A stretch of 64,000 nt of DNA, taken from Pseudomonadota bacterium (GTDB taxonomy: Bacteria; Pseudomonadota; Gammaproteobacteria; Steroidobacterales; Steroidobacteraceae). The notes under the pieces were generated by a model. That model was not told where the DNA came from, ran no database searches, and worked only from the letters and a program-made list of their open reading frames with translations. Where the stretch lies: NCBI GenBank assembly GCA_023433705.1, contig JAEYUC010000043.1, forward strand, positions 102,853 to 166,852, in the 5' to 3' direction. A program made the position numbers and the translations under genes. Shown here in pieces: positions 43,729-52,305 of this stretch. The stretch's first letter is position 1. Each line of letters begins with the position of its first letter.

Positions 43729-44946
43729 TCAAACGCTGAGCAGCAGGCGTGCCGGATCTTCCAGCGCGTCCTTGATGGTCACGAGGAATTGCACCGCCTC
43801 GCGACCGTCGATGATGCGGTGGTCGTAGCTCAGCGCCACGTACATCATCGGGCGGATCTCGATCTGGCCGTTCACGACCACCGGGCGCTCCTTCGTGGCA
43901 TGCATGCCGAGAATCGCGCTCTGCGGCATGTTGACGATCGGAGTGGACAGCAGCGAGCCGAACGTGCCGCCGTTGGTGATCGAGAACGTGCCGCCGGTGA
44001 GATCGTCGAGCGTGATCTTGCCTTCACGCGCCTTCACCGCGAACGCGCCGATGTTCTTCTCGATGTCGGCGTAGCTCTGCAGGTCGACGTCGCGCAGCAC
44101 CGGGACCATGAGGCCCTTCTCGGTCGAAACCGCGACGCCGATGTCGTAGTACTCGTGGTACACGATGTCATTGCCTTCGATCGAGGCATTGACCACCGGG
44201 AACTTCTTGAGCGCCTCGACCGCGGCCTTGATGAAGAACGACATGAAGCCGAGCTTCACGCCGTGTTTCTTTTCGAAGCCGTCCTTGTACTTCGCGCGCA
44301 GGTCCATGACCGCCTTGAGGTCGATCTCGTTGAACGTCGTGAGCTGCGCCTGCGTCTGCTGCGCTTCGAGCAGACGCTCGGCGATGCGCGCGCGCAGGCG
44401 CGTCATCGGCACGCGCTGATCCTGGCGACCGGCGGCGCCGGCGGCGGGCGCCGCGGGAGCGGCCTTGTCAGCCTTGGCCGGCTTATCCAGATACTCGACG
44501 ACATCACCCTTCGTGATGCGCCCGTCCTTGCCCGTCGCGGGAATCTTCGCCGGATCGAGCTGCTTCTCCTCGACCATGCGGCGCACGGACGGCGCGAGCT
44601 TGTCGCCATGTTCACCCTTCGCGGGCGCGGCGGGCGCGGTCGGCTTCGAAGCGGCGGGCGCGGCCGCGGCGGGTTTCGCCGGGGTCGGAGCCGGCGCCGA
44701 AGCGGCGGCGCCCTCTTCCAGGATCGCGAGCACCTGGCCGCTGGTCACGGTGGTGCCGGCGGCGATGCGCAGTTCCTTGATCACTCCCGTGACCGGCGCG
44801 GGCACCTCGAGCACGACCTTGTCGGTTTCGAGATCCGCGAGGTTTTCGTCGCGCGTCACGGCCTGTCCGACCTGCTTGTGCCAGTTGACGAGCGTGGCGT
44901 CGGCGACCGACTCGGGTAGTTGGGGAACCTTGATTTCAATTGCCAT
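43729..44946 (-). CDS. sucB: Dihydrolipoyllysine succinyltransferase (E2 of 2-oxoglutarate dehydrogenase)
   Basis: This 405-residue E2 core enzyme has one lipoyl domain (about 1-77) with the lipoylated lysine in [16 protein letters not shown]. An Ala/Pro linker follows, then a peripheral subunit-binding domain ([20 protein letters not shown]), a second linker, and the catalytic domain (about 175-405) ending with the active-site motif [25 protein letters not shown] ribosome site precedes ATG 44946. It lies 9 bp after sucA. Confidence 0.97.
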   Translation of the reverse strand: MAIEIKVPQLPESVADATLVNWHKQVGQAVTRDENLADLETDKVVLEVPAPVTGVIKELRIAAGTTVTSGQVLAILEEGAAASAPAPTPAKPAAAAPAASKPTAPAAPAKGEHGDKLAPSVRRMVEEKQLDPAKIPATGKDGRITKGDVVEYLDKPAKADKAAPAAPAAGAAGRQDQRVPMTRLRARIAERLLEAQQTQAQLTTFNEIDLKAVMDLRAKYKDGFEKKHGVKLGFMSFFIKAAVEALKKFPVVNASIEGNDIVYHEYYDIGVAVSTEKGLMVPVLRDVDLQSYADIEKNIGAFAVKAREGKITLDDLTGGTFSITNGGTFGSLLSTPIVNMPQSAILGMHATKERPVVVNGQIEIRPMMYVALSYDHRIIDGREAVQFLVTIKDALEDPARLLLSV

Positions 44947-44955
44947 GGACTTTCC

Positions 44956-47859
44956 TCAGCGGGACGTGGCGGCCGCGGCGGGAGCCGACGTCACCGTGAG
45001 GCGCTTGGTTTCGCGCGCTCCGTCTTCTTTGTTGGTAGCCGTCAGCGCAGCCTCGATGAGGCCGCGTTGCTCGGCGTCGTGAATCTTCGTGATGCCGGTG
45101 GCCGGCGCCGCGGCGGGCGGACGGCCCGCGTACAGCAGCTCGCGCTTGCCGACCAGCGTCTGCAGGCGGTGGCGGATCTGGTACCACGCGCCCTGGTTCT
45201 GCGGCTCTTCCTGGCACCAGACGACTTCGCGCGCGTTCGGATACCGCGCGATCATCGCCTCGGTCTCGGCGACCGGGAACGGATAGAGCTGCTCGACGCG
45301 CACCAGCGCCACGTCGTGCTGGTTCGACGCGCGCCGCGCCTTGAGCAGGTCGAAGTACACCTTGCCGGAGCACATCACGACGCGATGCACGCTCGCGGGC
45401 TTGACCTGGCTATCTACCTCGTCGATGACCGTCGCGAACTCGCCGCTCACGAGATCCTCGAGCGAGGACACCGACAATTCGTGACGCAGCAGGCTCTTCG
45501 GCGTCATCACGATCAGCGGCTTGCGCAGCGAGCGCAGGATCTGCCGGCGCAGCATGTGGAACATCTGCGCGGGCGTCGACGGCACGCACACCGCCATGTT
45601 GTTCTCGGCGCAGAGCTGCAGGAAGCGCTCGAGGCGCGCCGAGGAATGCTCGGGGCCCTGGCCTTCGTAGCCGTGCGGCAGCAGCAGCGTGAGACCGCAG
45701 AGCCGGCCCCACTTCGCTTCGCCCGAGCTGATGAACTGGTCGATGATGACCTGCGCGCCGTTCACGAAGTCGCCGAACTGCGCTTCCCAGATCACGAGCG
45801 ACGAGGGATCCGTCGTCGAATATCCGTACTCGAATCCGAGCACGGCCTCTTCCGACAGCACCGAGTCCGTGACCTGGAACGACGGCTGCCGCTCCGCGAG
45901 ATGCTGCAGCGGGATGTAACGCTCGCCCGAGGTCTGGTCGTGCAGCACCGCGTGCCGATGGAAGAACGTGCCGCGCCCGGAGTCCTGGCCCGTCAGGCGG
46001 ATCGCATTGCCTTCCTCGAGGATGGTCGCGTACGCCAGCGTTTCCGCGCAGCCCCAGTCGAGCGGCATGTCGCCATTCAGCATCTTCACGCGATTCGCCA
46101 TGACCTGCGCCACGCGCGCATGCAGCGAAATGCTCGACGGGTAACGCGTGATGGCCGCGCCGAGCCGCTTGAGCCGCGCCATGTCGCCGAGGCCGCGCAC
46201 ACGTTCGGTCCAGTCGTTGCCCGCGTACTTGGTCCAGTCGACCGTGTACTTGTTGCCGATCATGCCGAGCGACGCACGCGCCTGCGGCCGGCCCTCGTCG
46301 AGGCCCTGCCGGTAGGTCTCCACGAAACCCGACGCATCCGCTTCGCTCAGCACGCCCGCGGCCACGAGCCGGTCGGCGTAGATCTTGCGGGTGGTCGGAT
46401 GCTTGCGGATGACCTGGTACATCACCGGCTGCGTGGCGGACGGCTCGTCCGCCTCGTTGTGACCGTGCCGGCGATAACACACGAGATCGATCACGACGTC
46501 CTTGTGGAACTGCTGGCGGTACTTGAGCGCCAGGCGCGTCACGAACACGACCGCATCCGGATCATCGGCGTTCACGTGGAAGATCGGCGTCTCGAGCATC
46601 TTCGCGACGTCCGAGCAGTACATCGTCGAGCGCGTGTCGCGCGGATCCGAGGTCGTGAAACCGACCTGGTTGTTCACGATGATGTGCACGGTGCCGCCCG
46701 TGTAGAACGCGCGCGCCTGCGAAAGCTGCAGCGTTTCCATCACGACACCCTGGCCCGCGAAGGCCGCGTCGCCGTGGATCTGGATCGGCAGAACCTGCGA
46801 ACCGGTGGTGTCGCCACGGCGTTCCTGGCGCGCGCGCACCGAACCTTCGACCACGGGGTTGACCACTTCGAGGTGCGAGGGGTTGAACGCGAGGGCCACG
46901 TGTACGTTGCCGCCCGGCGTGCGCAGGTCGGCCGAGAAGCCCTTGTGGTACTTCACGTCGCCGGAGCCCTGCATGTGGGCGGTGTCGTAGTTGCCTTCGA
47001 ATTCGCTGAACAGCACCGACGGCGATTTGCCGAGCACGTTCACGAGCACGTTGAGCCGGCCGCGATGCGCCATGCCGATCACGCACTCTTCGACGCCCTG
47101 CTCACCCCCGCGCTGGATCAGGCAATCGAGCAGCGGGATCAGCGAGTCGCCGCCTTCGAGCGAGAAGCGCTTCTGGCCGACGTACTTGGTATGCAGGTAA
47201 CGCTCGAGGCCTTCCGCGGCCGTGAGCTGCCAGAGGATGTTCTTCTGTTCCTCGGCATTCAGCTTGCCCGTGAGGCGGCCGACCAGGTACTGGTCCTGCA
47301 GCCACAGGCGCTCCTCGGTGTTCGATACGTGCGCGAACTCCGCGCCGATCGTGCCGCAGTACGCGTACTCGAGCTGCGAGATGATGTCGCGCAGTTTCTG
47401 GCGCGGCGCGATCTCGGTCGGGCGCGCGCCGGTGAAGAATTCGGTGTCGAGATCGGACTCGCTGAGTCCGAAGTAGCCGAGCTCGAGGACCCGGGGACGT
47501 TCGCGCCTGGTGAGACCCAGCGGATCGAGATTCGCGATGAGGTGACCGCGGTTCGCGTAGATCTGCACGAGTCGCGAGACGGCGCCCTGCTTTGCGGCGG
47601 CATCGGAAGCCGGAGCCGCGCCCGACGCTGCGGCGGCGGCTATGCGCGGGCGTGTTGCGCGCTGCGCGATTCCTGCCTGGATGGCTGAATGGATCTGCTC
47701 GCGCCCACCATCGGGGCGGATTTTCGAGAAGAAGTCACGCCAGCGTGGCTCTACGCTCTGGGGGTCGGCTAGAAACTGTTCGTACAGGGCTTCGACATAG
47801 GGAGCGTTACCGCCGGACAGCGGCGTAGATGCCAACAGCTCGCGAAGGCTTGTGGCCAT
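44956..47859 (-). CDS. sucA: 2-oxoglutarate dehydrogenase E1 component
   Basis: This 967-residue thiamine-diphosphate enzyme decarboxylates 2-oxoglutarate in the TCA cycle. Motifs include the N-terminal E2-binding segment (NAPYVEALYEQFLADPQSVE), GMAHRGRLNVLVNVLGK, and the ThDP-binding region IHGDAAFAGQGVVMETLQLS to NNQVGFTT. The substrate loop RRHGHNEADEPS and the C-terminal CQEEPQNQGAWYQI are also present. ATG 47859 is preferred to an upstream TTG. An Ala-rich insertion lies at about residues 70-95. It is the first gene of the sucA-sucB-lpd operon. Confidence 0.97.
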   Translation of the reverse strand: MATSLRELLASTPLSGGNAPYVEALYEQFLADPQSVEPRWRDFFSKIRPDGGREQIHSAIQAGIAQRATRPRIAAAAASGAAPASDAAAKQGAVSRLVQIYANRGHLIANLDPLGLTRRERPRVLELGYFGLSESDLDTEFFTGARPTEIAPRQKLRDIISQLEYAYCGTIGAEFAHVSNTEERLWLQDQYLVGRLTGKLNAEEQKNILWQLTAAEGLERYLHTKYVGQKRFSLEGGDSLIPLLDCLIQRGGEQGVEECVIGMAHRGRLNVLVNVLGKSPSVLFSEFEGNYDTAHMQGSGDVKYHKGFSADLRTPGGNVHVALAFNPSHLEVVNPVVEGSVRARQERRGDTTGSQVLPIQIHGDAAFAGQGVVMETLQLSQARAFYTGGTVHIIVNNQVGFTTSDPRDTRSTMYCSDVAKMLETPIFHVNADDPDAVVFVTRLALKYRQQFHKDVVIDLVCYRRHGHNEADEPSATQPVMYQVIRKHPTTRKIYADRLVAAGVLSEADASGFVETYRQGLDEGRPQARASLGMIGNKYTVDWTKYAGNDWTERVRGLGDMARLKRLGAAITRYPSSISLHARVAQVMANRVKMLNGDMPLDWGCAETLAYATILEEGNAIRLTGQDSGRGTFFHRHAVLHDQTSGERYIPLQHLAERQPSFQVTDSVLSEEAVLGFEYGYSTTDPSSLVIWEAQFGDFVNGAQVIIDQFISSGEAKWGRLCGLTLLLPHGYEGQGPEHSSARLERFLQLCAENNMAVCVPSTPAQMFHMLRRQILRSLRKPLIVMTPKSLLRHELSVSSLEDLVSGEFATVIDEVDSQVKPASVHRVVMCSGKVYFDLLKARRASNQHDVALVRVEQLYPFPVAETEAMIARYPNAREVVWCQEEPQNQGAWYQIRHRLQTLVGKRELLYAGRPPAAAPATGITKIHDAEQRGLIEAALTATNKEDGARETKRLTVTSAPAAAATSR

Positions 47860-47910
47860 ACGAGAAAAAATCCTTGTGGACTCAAGGTCCTGGATCAATG
47901 AGGGGGCGGT

Positions 47911-47939
47911 ATGTTAGCCGAACCGGCCCGCTGCCGGAA
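47911..47939 (-). promoter_or_regulatory. Possible sigma-70 promoter of sucA
   Basis: On the minus strand TTCCGG (plus 47934-47939) and TAACAT (plus 47911-47916) are 17 bp apart, about 50 bp upstream of ATG 47859. The -10 matches four of six consensus bases and the -35 only two, so this is weak support. It lies in the 92-bp gap to the DUF5658 gene. Confidence 0.3.
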
Positions 47940-47951
47940 GGCGAACAGGCC

Positions 47952-48413
47952 CTATAACTGGGGCGTGTTACGTAAAAGCCAAACCTCGTATCCCACGAGG
48001 ACGGCGTAGCCAGCCAGGACGACATACAGGACGACGCCTACACCCACGGAACCGAAGACCCTCAGGCGGGCGAACGCGGTCAGAACCACCACTCCCAGGA
48101 TGGTGAGCCCGAGCTTCACGATGGCGAAACCATGGCCCGAACCGGTCACCAGCAGGGCCATGACGGGATTGATCTCGGTCGCGCCTCGCCCCAGCAGCGT
48201 CAATGTCAGGATGGCGTCCGTTACGCACAGCAGGAGGATCAGGATGGTCGTTACCAGCCACTGCGGGTGAAACCAGTCCGTCACGACCATGTGCCGTTCG
48301 TTGCCTCGTCGTGGTGCAATCCGGCGACGTTCGAAGTTTCCACGCCAGAGGGCGCGCGAAATGGACTTGCGCCGTTCCGTGGCGACGCGTCGTTCTTGTT
48401 GTTGTGCGTTCAT
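47952..48413 (-). CDS. DUF5658 membrane protein
   Basis: This 153-residue protein has a basic N-terminus (MNAQQQERRVATERRKSISR) followed by three membrane helices. The motif LLLCVTDAILTLTLLGRGATEINPVMALLV is the DUF5658 signature as I recall it. Function is unknown. A GGAG ribosome site precedes ATG 48413. It reads toward sucA on the same strand and is divergent from guanine deaminase. Confidence 0.75.
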   Translation of the reverse strand: MNAQQQERRVATERRKSISRALWRGNFERRRIAPRRGNERHMVVTDWFHPQWLVTTILILLLCVTDAILTLTLLGRGATEINPVMALLVTGSGHGFAIVKLGLTILGVVVLTAFARLRVFGSVGVGVVLYVVLAGYAVLVGYEVWLLRNTPQL

Positions 48414-48499
48414 CCTCTCCGCATTCTATGAATGACGCCGAGCGATGCGCCCCTATCTGGCGCAATCGCGTGTGAGCCAGGTCGCATTTCAGGAGGCAC

Positions 48500-49831
48500 G
48501 TGAAAGACGAGATGCGTTTCGTTAAACAGTCCGACGCCGATGTCGCCGTCACCGCCATTCGCGGACCCGCGCTCACGTTCACGGGCGATGTGTTCGTCGA
48601 AGGCGCGGGCGCGATGCGTTACGAGAGTGATGCATTGATCGGTATCTCGGGCGGAAAGATCACGCACTTCGGACCCGCGTCCTCGGTCCGGGACGAACTA
48701 CCGGCGGGCACGCCGGTGAAGGAATACGGCAAGGACAACTTGATCCTGCCCGGCTTCATCGATTGCCACGTCCACTATCCGCAGACGCAGATCATCGGCG
48801 CGTATGGCGAGCAATTGCTCGACTGGCTCGAGAAATACACGTTCGTGGCCGAGCAGGAGTTCGCGGACGAGGCGCACGCGCGCTCCGTCGCCGACGTGTT
48901 TCTCGATGAATGCCTGCGCAACGGCACGACCACGGTTGCGACGTTCTGCACCGTGCATGCCCACAGCGTCGACGCGTTATTCGAAGCCGCGGCGAGTCGC
49001 GGCATGCGCACGATCGCCGGCAAGTGCCTCATGGATCGCAACTGTCCTCCCGCGCTCAGCGATACTGCGCAGCGCGGGTATGACGAGTCTAAGGCCCTCA
49101 TCGATCGCTGGCATGGCACGGGGCGGGCGTCGTATGCGATCACACCGCGGTTCGCGCCCTCTTCCACGCCCGAGCAGATGGAGATGGCCGGCGCATTGTG
49201 GAAGGAGCGGCCTGGTACTTATCTGCAGTCGCACGTGTCCGAGAACCGTGCGGAGGTGGAGTTCGCTCGCAAGGTTTATCCGGAGCGTTCGGGTTACCTC
49301 GACATCTACGATCACTACGGTCAACTCGGGCCGCGTGCGATCTACGGGCATGGCATCTATCTGGATGAGAGCGAACTCGCGCGCATGCACGAAAGCGGCA
49401 CGGCCATCGCGCACTGCCCTACCTCGAACATGTTCCTGGGTAGCGGGTTGTTCGACTTGAAGAATGCGCTGAAGTCACCTCGCCCGGTGCGCGTGGGCCT
49501 CGCGACGGACGTCGGCGCGGGGACATCGCTCTCGATGCTCGAGACCATGAGCGCGGCGTACAAGACCGCGCAGCTCAACGGGAATTCGTTGAGCGCGATC
49601 GAGGCGTTTTACCTTGCGACCCGCGGCGCGGCGCGCGCGCTGTACCTGGAAGACAGGATCGGCAGCATTACGGCCGGCATGGAAGCGGACCTGATCGTGC
49701 TGAATCTGAAGAGCACGCCGATGATCGATTTCCGCATGCGCAGATGCGAGTCGTTCGAAGAAGCCTTGTTCGTGCAGATGACGATGGCGGATTCCCGAGC
49801 GATCGCCGACACGATTGTCGGAGGTAGCTAG
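48500..49831 (+). CDS. guaD: Guanine deaminase
   Basis: This 443-residue amidohydrolase converts guanine to xanthine in purine salvage and breakdown. The metal-binding HxH motif is in LPGFIDCHVHYPQTQ. Further ligands or contacts are in SHVSENRAEVEF, YGHGIYLDE, AHCPTSNMFLGSGLF and ATDVGAGTSLSML. The GTG 48500 start lies only 3 bp after AGGAGG, which is tight. ATG 48512 is the alternative, with 15-bp spacing. No other purine genes are adjacent. Confidence 0.94.
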   Translation: MKDEMRFVKQSDADVAVTAIRGPALTFTGDVFVEGAGAMRYESDALIGISGGKITHFGPASSVRDELPAGTPVKEYGKDNLILPGFIDCHVHYPQTQIIGAYGEQLLDWLEKYTFVAEQEFADEAHARSVADVFLDECLRNGTTTVATFCTVHAHSVDALFEAAASRGMRTIAGKCLMDRNCPPALSDTAQRGYDESKALIDRWHGTGRASYAITPRFAPSSTPEQMEMAGALWKERPGTYLQSHVSENRAEVEFARKVYPERSGYLDIYDHYGQLGPRAIYGHGIYLDESELARMHESGTAIAHCPTSNMFLGSGLFDLKNALKSPRPVRVGLATDVGAGTSLSMLETMSAAYKTAQLNGNSLSAIEAFYLATRGAARALYLEDRIGSITAGMEADLIVLNLKSTPMIDFRMRRCESFEEALFVQMTMADSRAIADTIVGGS

Positions 49832-49836
49832 CCGAA

Positions 49837-49863
49837 TGGTCCCCCGGTGGGAAGCGAACCCAC
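49837..49863 (-). other. tRNA 3'-end-like fragment
   Basis: On the minus strand GTGGG-TTCGCTT-CCCAC is a T-arm-like stem-loop, followed by CGGGGGA and CCA as in a tRNA acceptor end. No matching 5' half, D-arm or anticodon arm is present upstream, where the GH28 coding sequence lies. The acceptor strand is one base short. It could be a relic of a tRNA or of integration at one, or a chance hairpin. Confidence 0.4.
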
Positions 49864-49882
49864 AAAACACACTTACGAAGCC

Positions 49883-51301
49883 TCAAAGCGTCTGCACCAC
49901 CTCGTCGTTTACCCGCACATTCTCGAGCTTCACCGAACGCGTGTGCTTCACGACGCTCGGCTGCGTGACGCCGTGGAACTCGCAATCGCGCAGCGTGATG
50001 TCGTTCACGGGACCCTGGGGGATGCCCTGTGAGTCCAGCACGCGCACCGCGTTCTTCACGCGCAGTCTTTCGACCACCACGTTGCGCAGCCGCGGAATGA
50101 ACGGCCCGTTCGGACCTTCCTCGTAATTGAAGTCGGCGGTGATCGCCGCGCGGCCCACCTGCCCCACGTCGATGTCGCGGTAATGGAAGTTCTCGAGCAA
50201 CCCGCCGCGCAGCGCGTTGTTCTTGAAGCGGATCGCGTACCAGAGTTCGGGGCTGTCCATCTGGCAATTCTCCGCGAACACCCAGCGCGCGCCGCCGGAG
50301 ATCTGGCTCCCGACGACCACGCCGCCGTGTCCTTCCTTCATTCGGCAGTTGCGCACCAGGATGTTCTGCGACGGCGTGTTCAGCCTGCGCCCGTCGGCAT
50401 TGCGACCGGAATTGACCGCGATGCAGTCGTCGCCCGTGTCGAACGAGCAGTTCTCGATCAACACGTGATCGACCGATTCGGGATCGATGCCATCGTTGTT
50501 TGGTCCGTGACCGTAGACGTCGATGCCGCGGATGATCACGTTGCGGCTCAGCACCGGGTGGATGTTCCAGAACGGCGAGTTGCGCACGCGCACGTCCTCG
50601 ATCAGCACGTTTTCGCATTCGTACGGCTGGATGAACGGCGGGCGCAGCATAGAGCCCTCGCCGAACACGCGCTTCTCGACCGGCACCGCGTCCTCGGCCA
50701 TCTGGAACAGGCGCGCTCTCGCGGGGCGTTGATCCGGCATGCCCTCTTTCCAGCCGTACGGAACCGTGCCGCCCCAGCGGCCCTTCCATTTCCACCAGTG
50801 GTGTTCGCTGCCCTGTCCGTCGAGCGTGCCCTTGCCCGTGATCGCGATGTTCTTCTCGCGCCGCGCGTAGATGAGCGGCGAATAGTTCATGAGCTCGATG
50901 CCTTCCCAGCGCGTGAATACCATCGGATAGCTAGTCGGGTTGGTGTCGAACTTCAGCGTCGCGCCCTGATCGACGTGCAGGTTCACGTTGCTCTTGAGGT
51001 GAATCGCGCCCGTGAGGAACGTGCCCGCGGGTACGATCACGCGGCCGCCGCCCGCGTTCGCGCAGGCGTCGATAGCCTTCGCGATCGCGGATGTGTTGAG
51101 CGTCGCGCCGTCCGGCACCGCGCCGAACTTCGTGATGTCGAAGTTGCGATCCGGGAAGACAGGCGCCTTGACGTTGCGCGCGATGTCCGCCGCGCGCTGC
51201 CAGGCTTCCGCCGAGCTTGCATTCGCGCTCGCCGTTCTCCACAGGAATGTCGCCGCCGCCGCGCTGCTCGCGCGGACCATGAACGCTCGCCGGTCAACCA
51301 T
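49883..51301 (-). CDS. GH28 polygalacturonase-like protein with Tat signal
   Basis: This 472-residue right-handed beta-helix glycosidase is predicted to hydrolyse galacturonan or rhamnogalacturonan. The N-terminus has a twin-arginine signal (DRRAFMVRASSAAAATFL), so it is probably exported folded. GH28 catalytic motifs are present: GPNNDGIDPES (first Asp), DTGDDCIAVNSG (Asp-Asp), GHGGVVVGSQ (His) and IRFKNN (Lys). The NND form is common in exo-acting members. A GAGGGAGC ribosome site precedes ATG 51301. YjbQ lies upstream on the same strand with a 28-bp gap. Confidence 0.92.
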   Translation of the reverse strand: MVDRRAFMVRASSAAAATFLWRTASANASSAEAWQRAADIARNVKAPVFPDRNFDITKFGAVPDGATLNTSAIAKAIDACANAGGGRVIVPAGTFLTGAIHLKSNVNLHVDQGATLKFDTNPTSYPMVFTRWEGIELMNYSPLIYARREKNIAITGKGTLDGQGSEHHWWKWKGRWGGTVPYGWKEGMPDQRPARARLFQMAEDAVPVEKRVFGEGSMLRPPFIQPYECENVLIEDVRVRNSPFWNIHPVLSRNVIIRGIDVYGHGPNNDGIDPESVDHVLIENCSFDTGDDCIAVNSGRNADGRRLNTPSQNILVRNCRMKEGHGGVVVGSQISGGARWVFAENCQMDSPELWYAIRFKNNALRGGLLENFHYRDIDVGQVGRAAITADFNYEEGPNGPFIPRLRNVVVERLRVKNAVRVLDSQGIPQGPVNDITLRDCEFHGVTQPSVVKHTRSVKLENVRVNDEVVQTL

Positions 51302-51329
51302 CGGATGCTCCCTCGGACTCGACCCGCGC

Positions 51330-51749
51330 TCATTCCCCCACGAGATGCAGCACGATCTCGCGCGTCGACGGCGCGGACCGGTGCTCGAAAAGATAGATGC
51401 CCTGCCACGTGCCGAGCATCATTTGCCCCTTCATGATCGGCACGTTCAGTTGCACCTGCGTCAACGCGGTTTTCAGGTGGGCCGGCATGTCGTCCGGACC
51501 TTCGTCGTCGTGTTCGTAGAGCCCTTCGCCTTCGGGCGCGAGTTCGTCGAAGAATTTCTCGAGATCGCGGCGCACGGCGGAAGCGGCGTTTTCCTGGATC
51601 AGCAGCGATGCGGACGTGTGCCGGCAGAACAGCGTCAGGAGACCGTTGCCGATCCCCTGCTTCGAAACCCACCCGCGCACGGCATCCGTGAACTCGGTGA
51701 GCCCGCGGCGCGGCGAACGCACCTGCAGGACGTGCATGGACTGACGCAT
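51330..51749 (-). CDS. YjbQ/UPF0047 family protein
   Basis: This 139-residue protein is of the YjbQ (UPF0047) family. The conserved core is LTLFCRHTSASLLIQENA, then DDMPAHLKTALTQVQLNVPI and GTWQGIYLFEHR. Conserved histidines suggest metal binding, and thiamine-phosphate-synthase-like activity has been reported for some members. ATG 51749 is used. ATG 51755 two codons upstream is equally possible, and neither has a good ribosome site. It is divergent from the cupin gene and precedes GH28. Confidence 0.9.
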   Translation of the reverse strand: MRQSMHVLQVRSPRRGLTEFTDAVRGWVSKQGIGNGLLTLFCRHTSASLLIQENAASAVRRDLEKFFDELAPEGEGLYEHDDEGPDDMPAHLKTALTQVQLNVPIMKGQMMLGTWQGIYLFEHRSAPSTREIVLHLVGE

Positions 51750-51852
51750 GGGCATCGACCGTACCGGCAGGGCTTCGGTCCCGCAAGTTTTCCTTGATGC
51801 AGGTTCATCCCTTCTGATGGACGCGATGAGCGTCCTCGTGAAAAGTACGCGC

Positions 51853-52305
51853 ATGCCAAAGATCGACATCGCAAACGTCCCGCGGATCCAGGGCTCGGGC
51901 TACCCACCGCCGTTCAACGTGCCCTGTGCTCTTCGCGTGCGACGCAAACTCGGTGATGCGGGAGGCCTGCAGGACTTCGGCGTCAATCTCACGACTCTGC
52001 CGCCAGGCGGCTGGTCGAGCCAGCGCCACTGGCACACGCTGGAAGACGAGTTCGTGATCGTGCTCGAGGGAGAACTGGCGCTGATCGAAGACGGAGGCGA
52101 GACCATCCTGCGCGCGGGCGATTGCGCGGCGTTTCCGAGGAACGTCGGCAACGGGCATCACCTGGTCAACCGTTCCTCCGCGCCGGCCGTGTTCCTCGAA
52201 GTGGGGTCGAGGCGCATCGACGATCTGACCACCTACCCGGACATCGACATGAAGGTGTCGAATACCGACGACGTCTACGTGCACAGGGACGGCACTCCTT
52301 ACTGA
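51853..52305 (+). CDS. Cupin-domain protein
   Basis: This 150-residue single cupin has metal-binding motif 1 as WSSQRHWHTLEDEFVIVLEGEL and motif 2 as AGDCAAFPRNVGNGHHLVN, with His/Glu ligands in place. The N-terminus MPKIDIANVPRIQGSGYPPPF is typical of small proteobacterial cupins annotated as possible sugar-phosphate isomerase-like or transcriptional cupins. The exact role is unknown. ATG 51853 is chosen by similarity of the opening residues, and the ribosome site is weak. Its stop overlaps the convergent HAD-HerA gene by 7 bp. Confidence 0.85.
   Translation: MPKIDIANVPRIQGSGYPPPFNVPCALRVRRKLGDAGGLQDFGVNLTTLPPGGWSSQRHWHTLEDEFVIVLEGELALIEDGGETILRAGDCAAFPRNVGNGHHLVNRSSAPAVFLEVGSRRIDDLTTYPDIDMKVSNTDDVYVHRDGTPY

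Noticed and set aside
44920..47688. A 922-residue open frame on the plus strand
   Set aside because: It is antisense to sucA, whose motifs are unmistakable. The product is His/Arg/Glu-rich low complexity, typical of a frame opposite a GC-rich gene.
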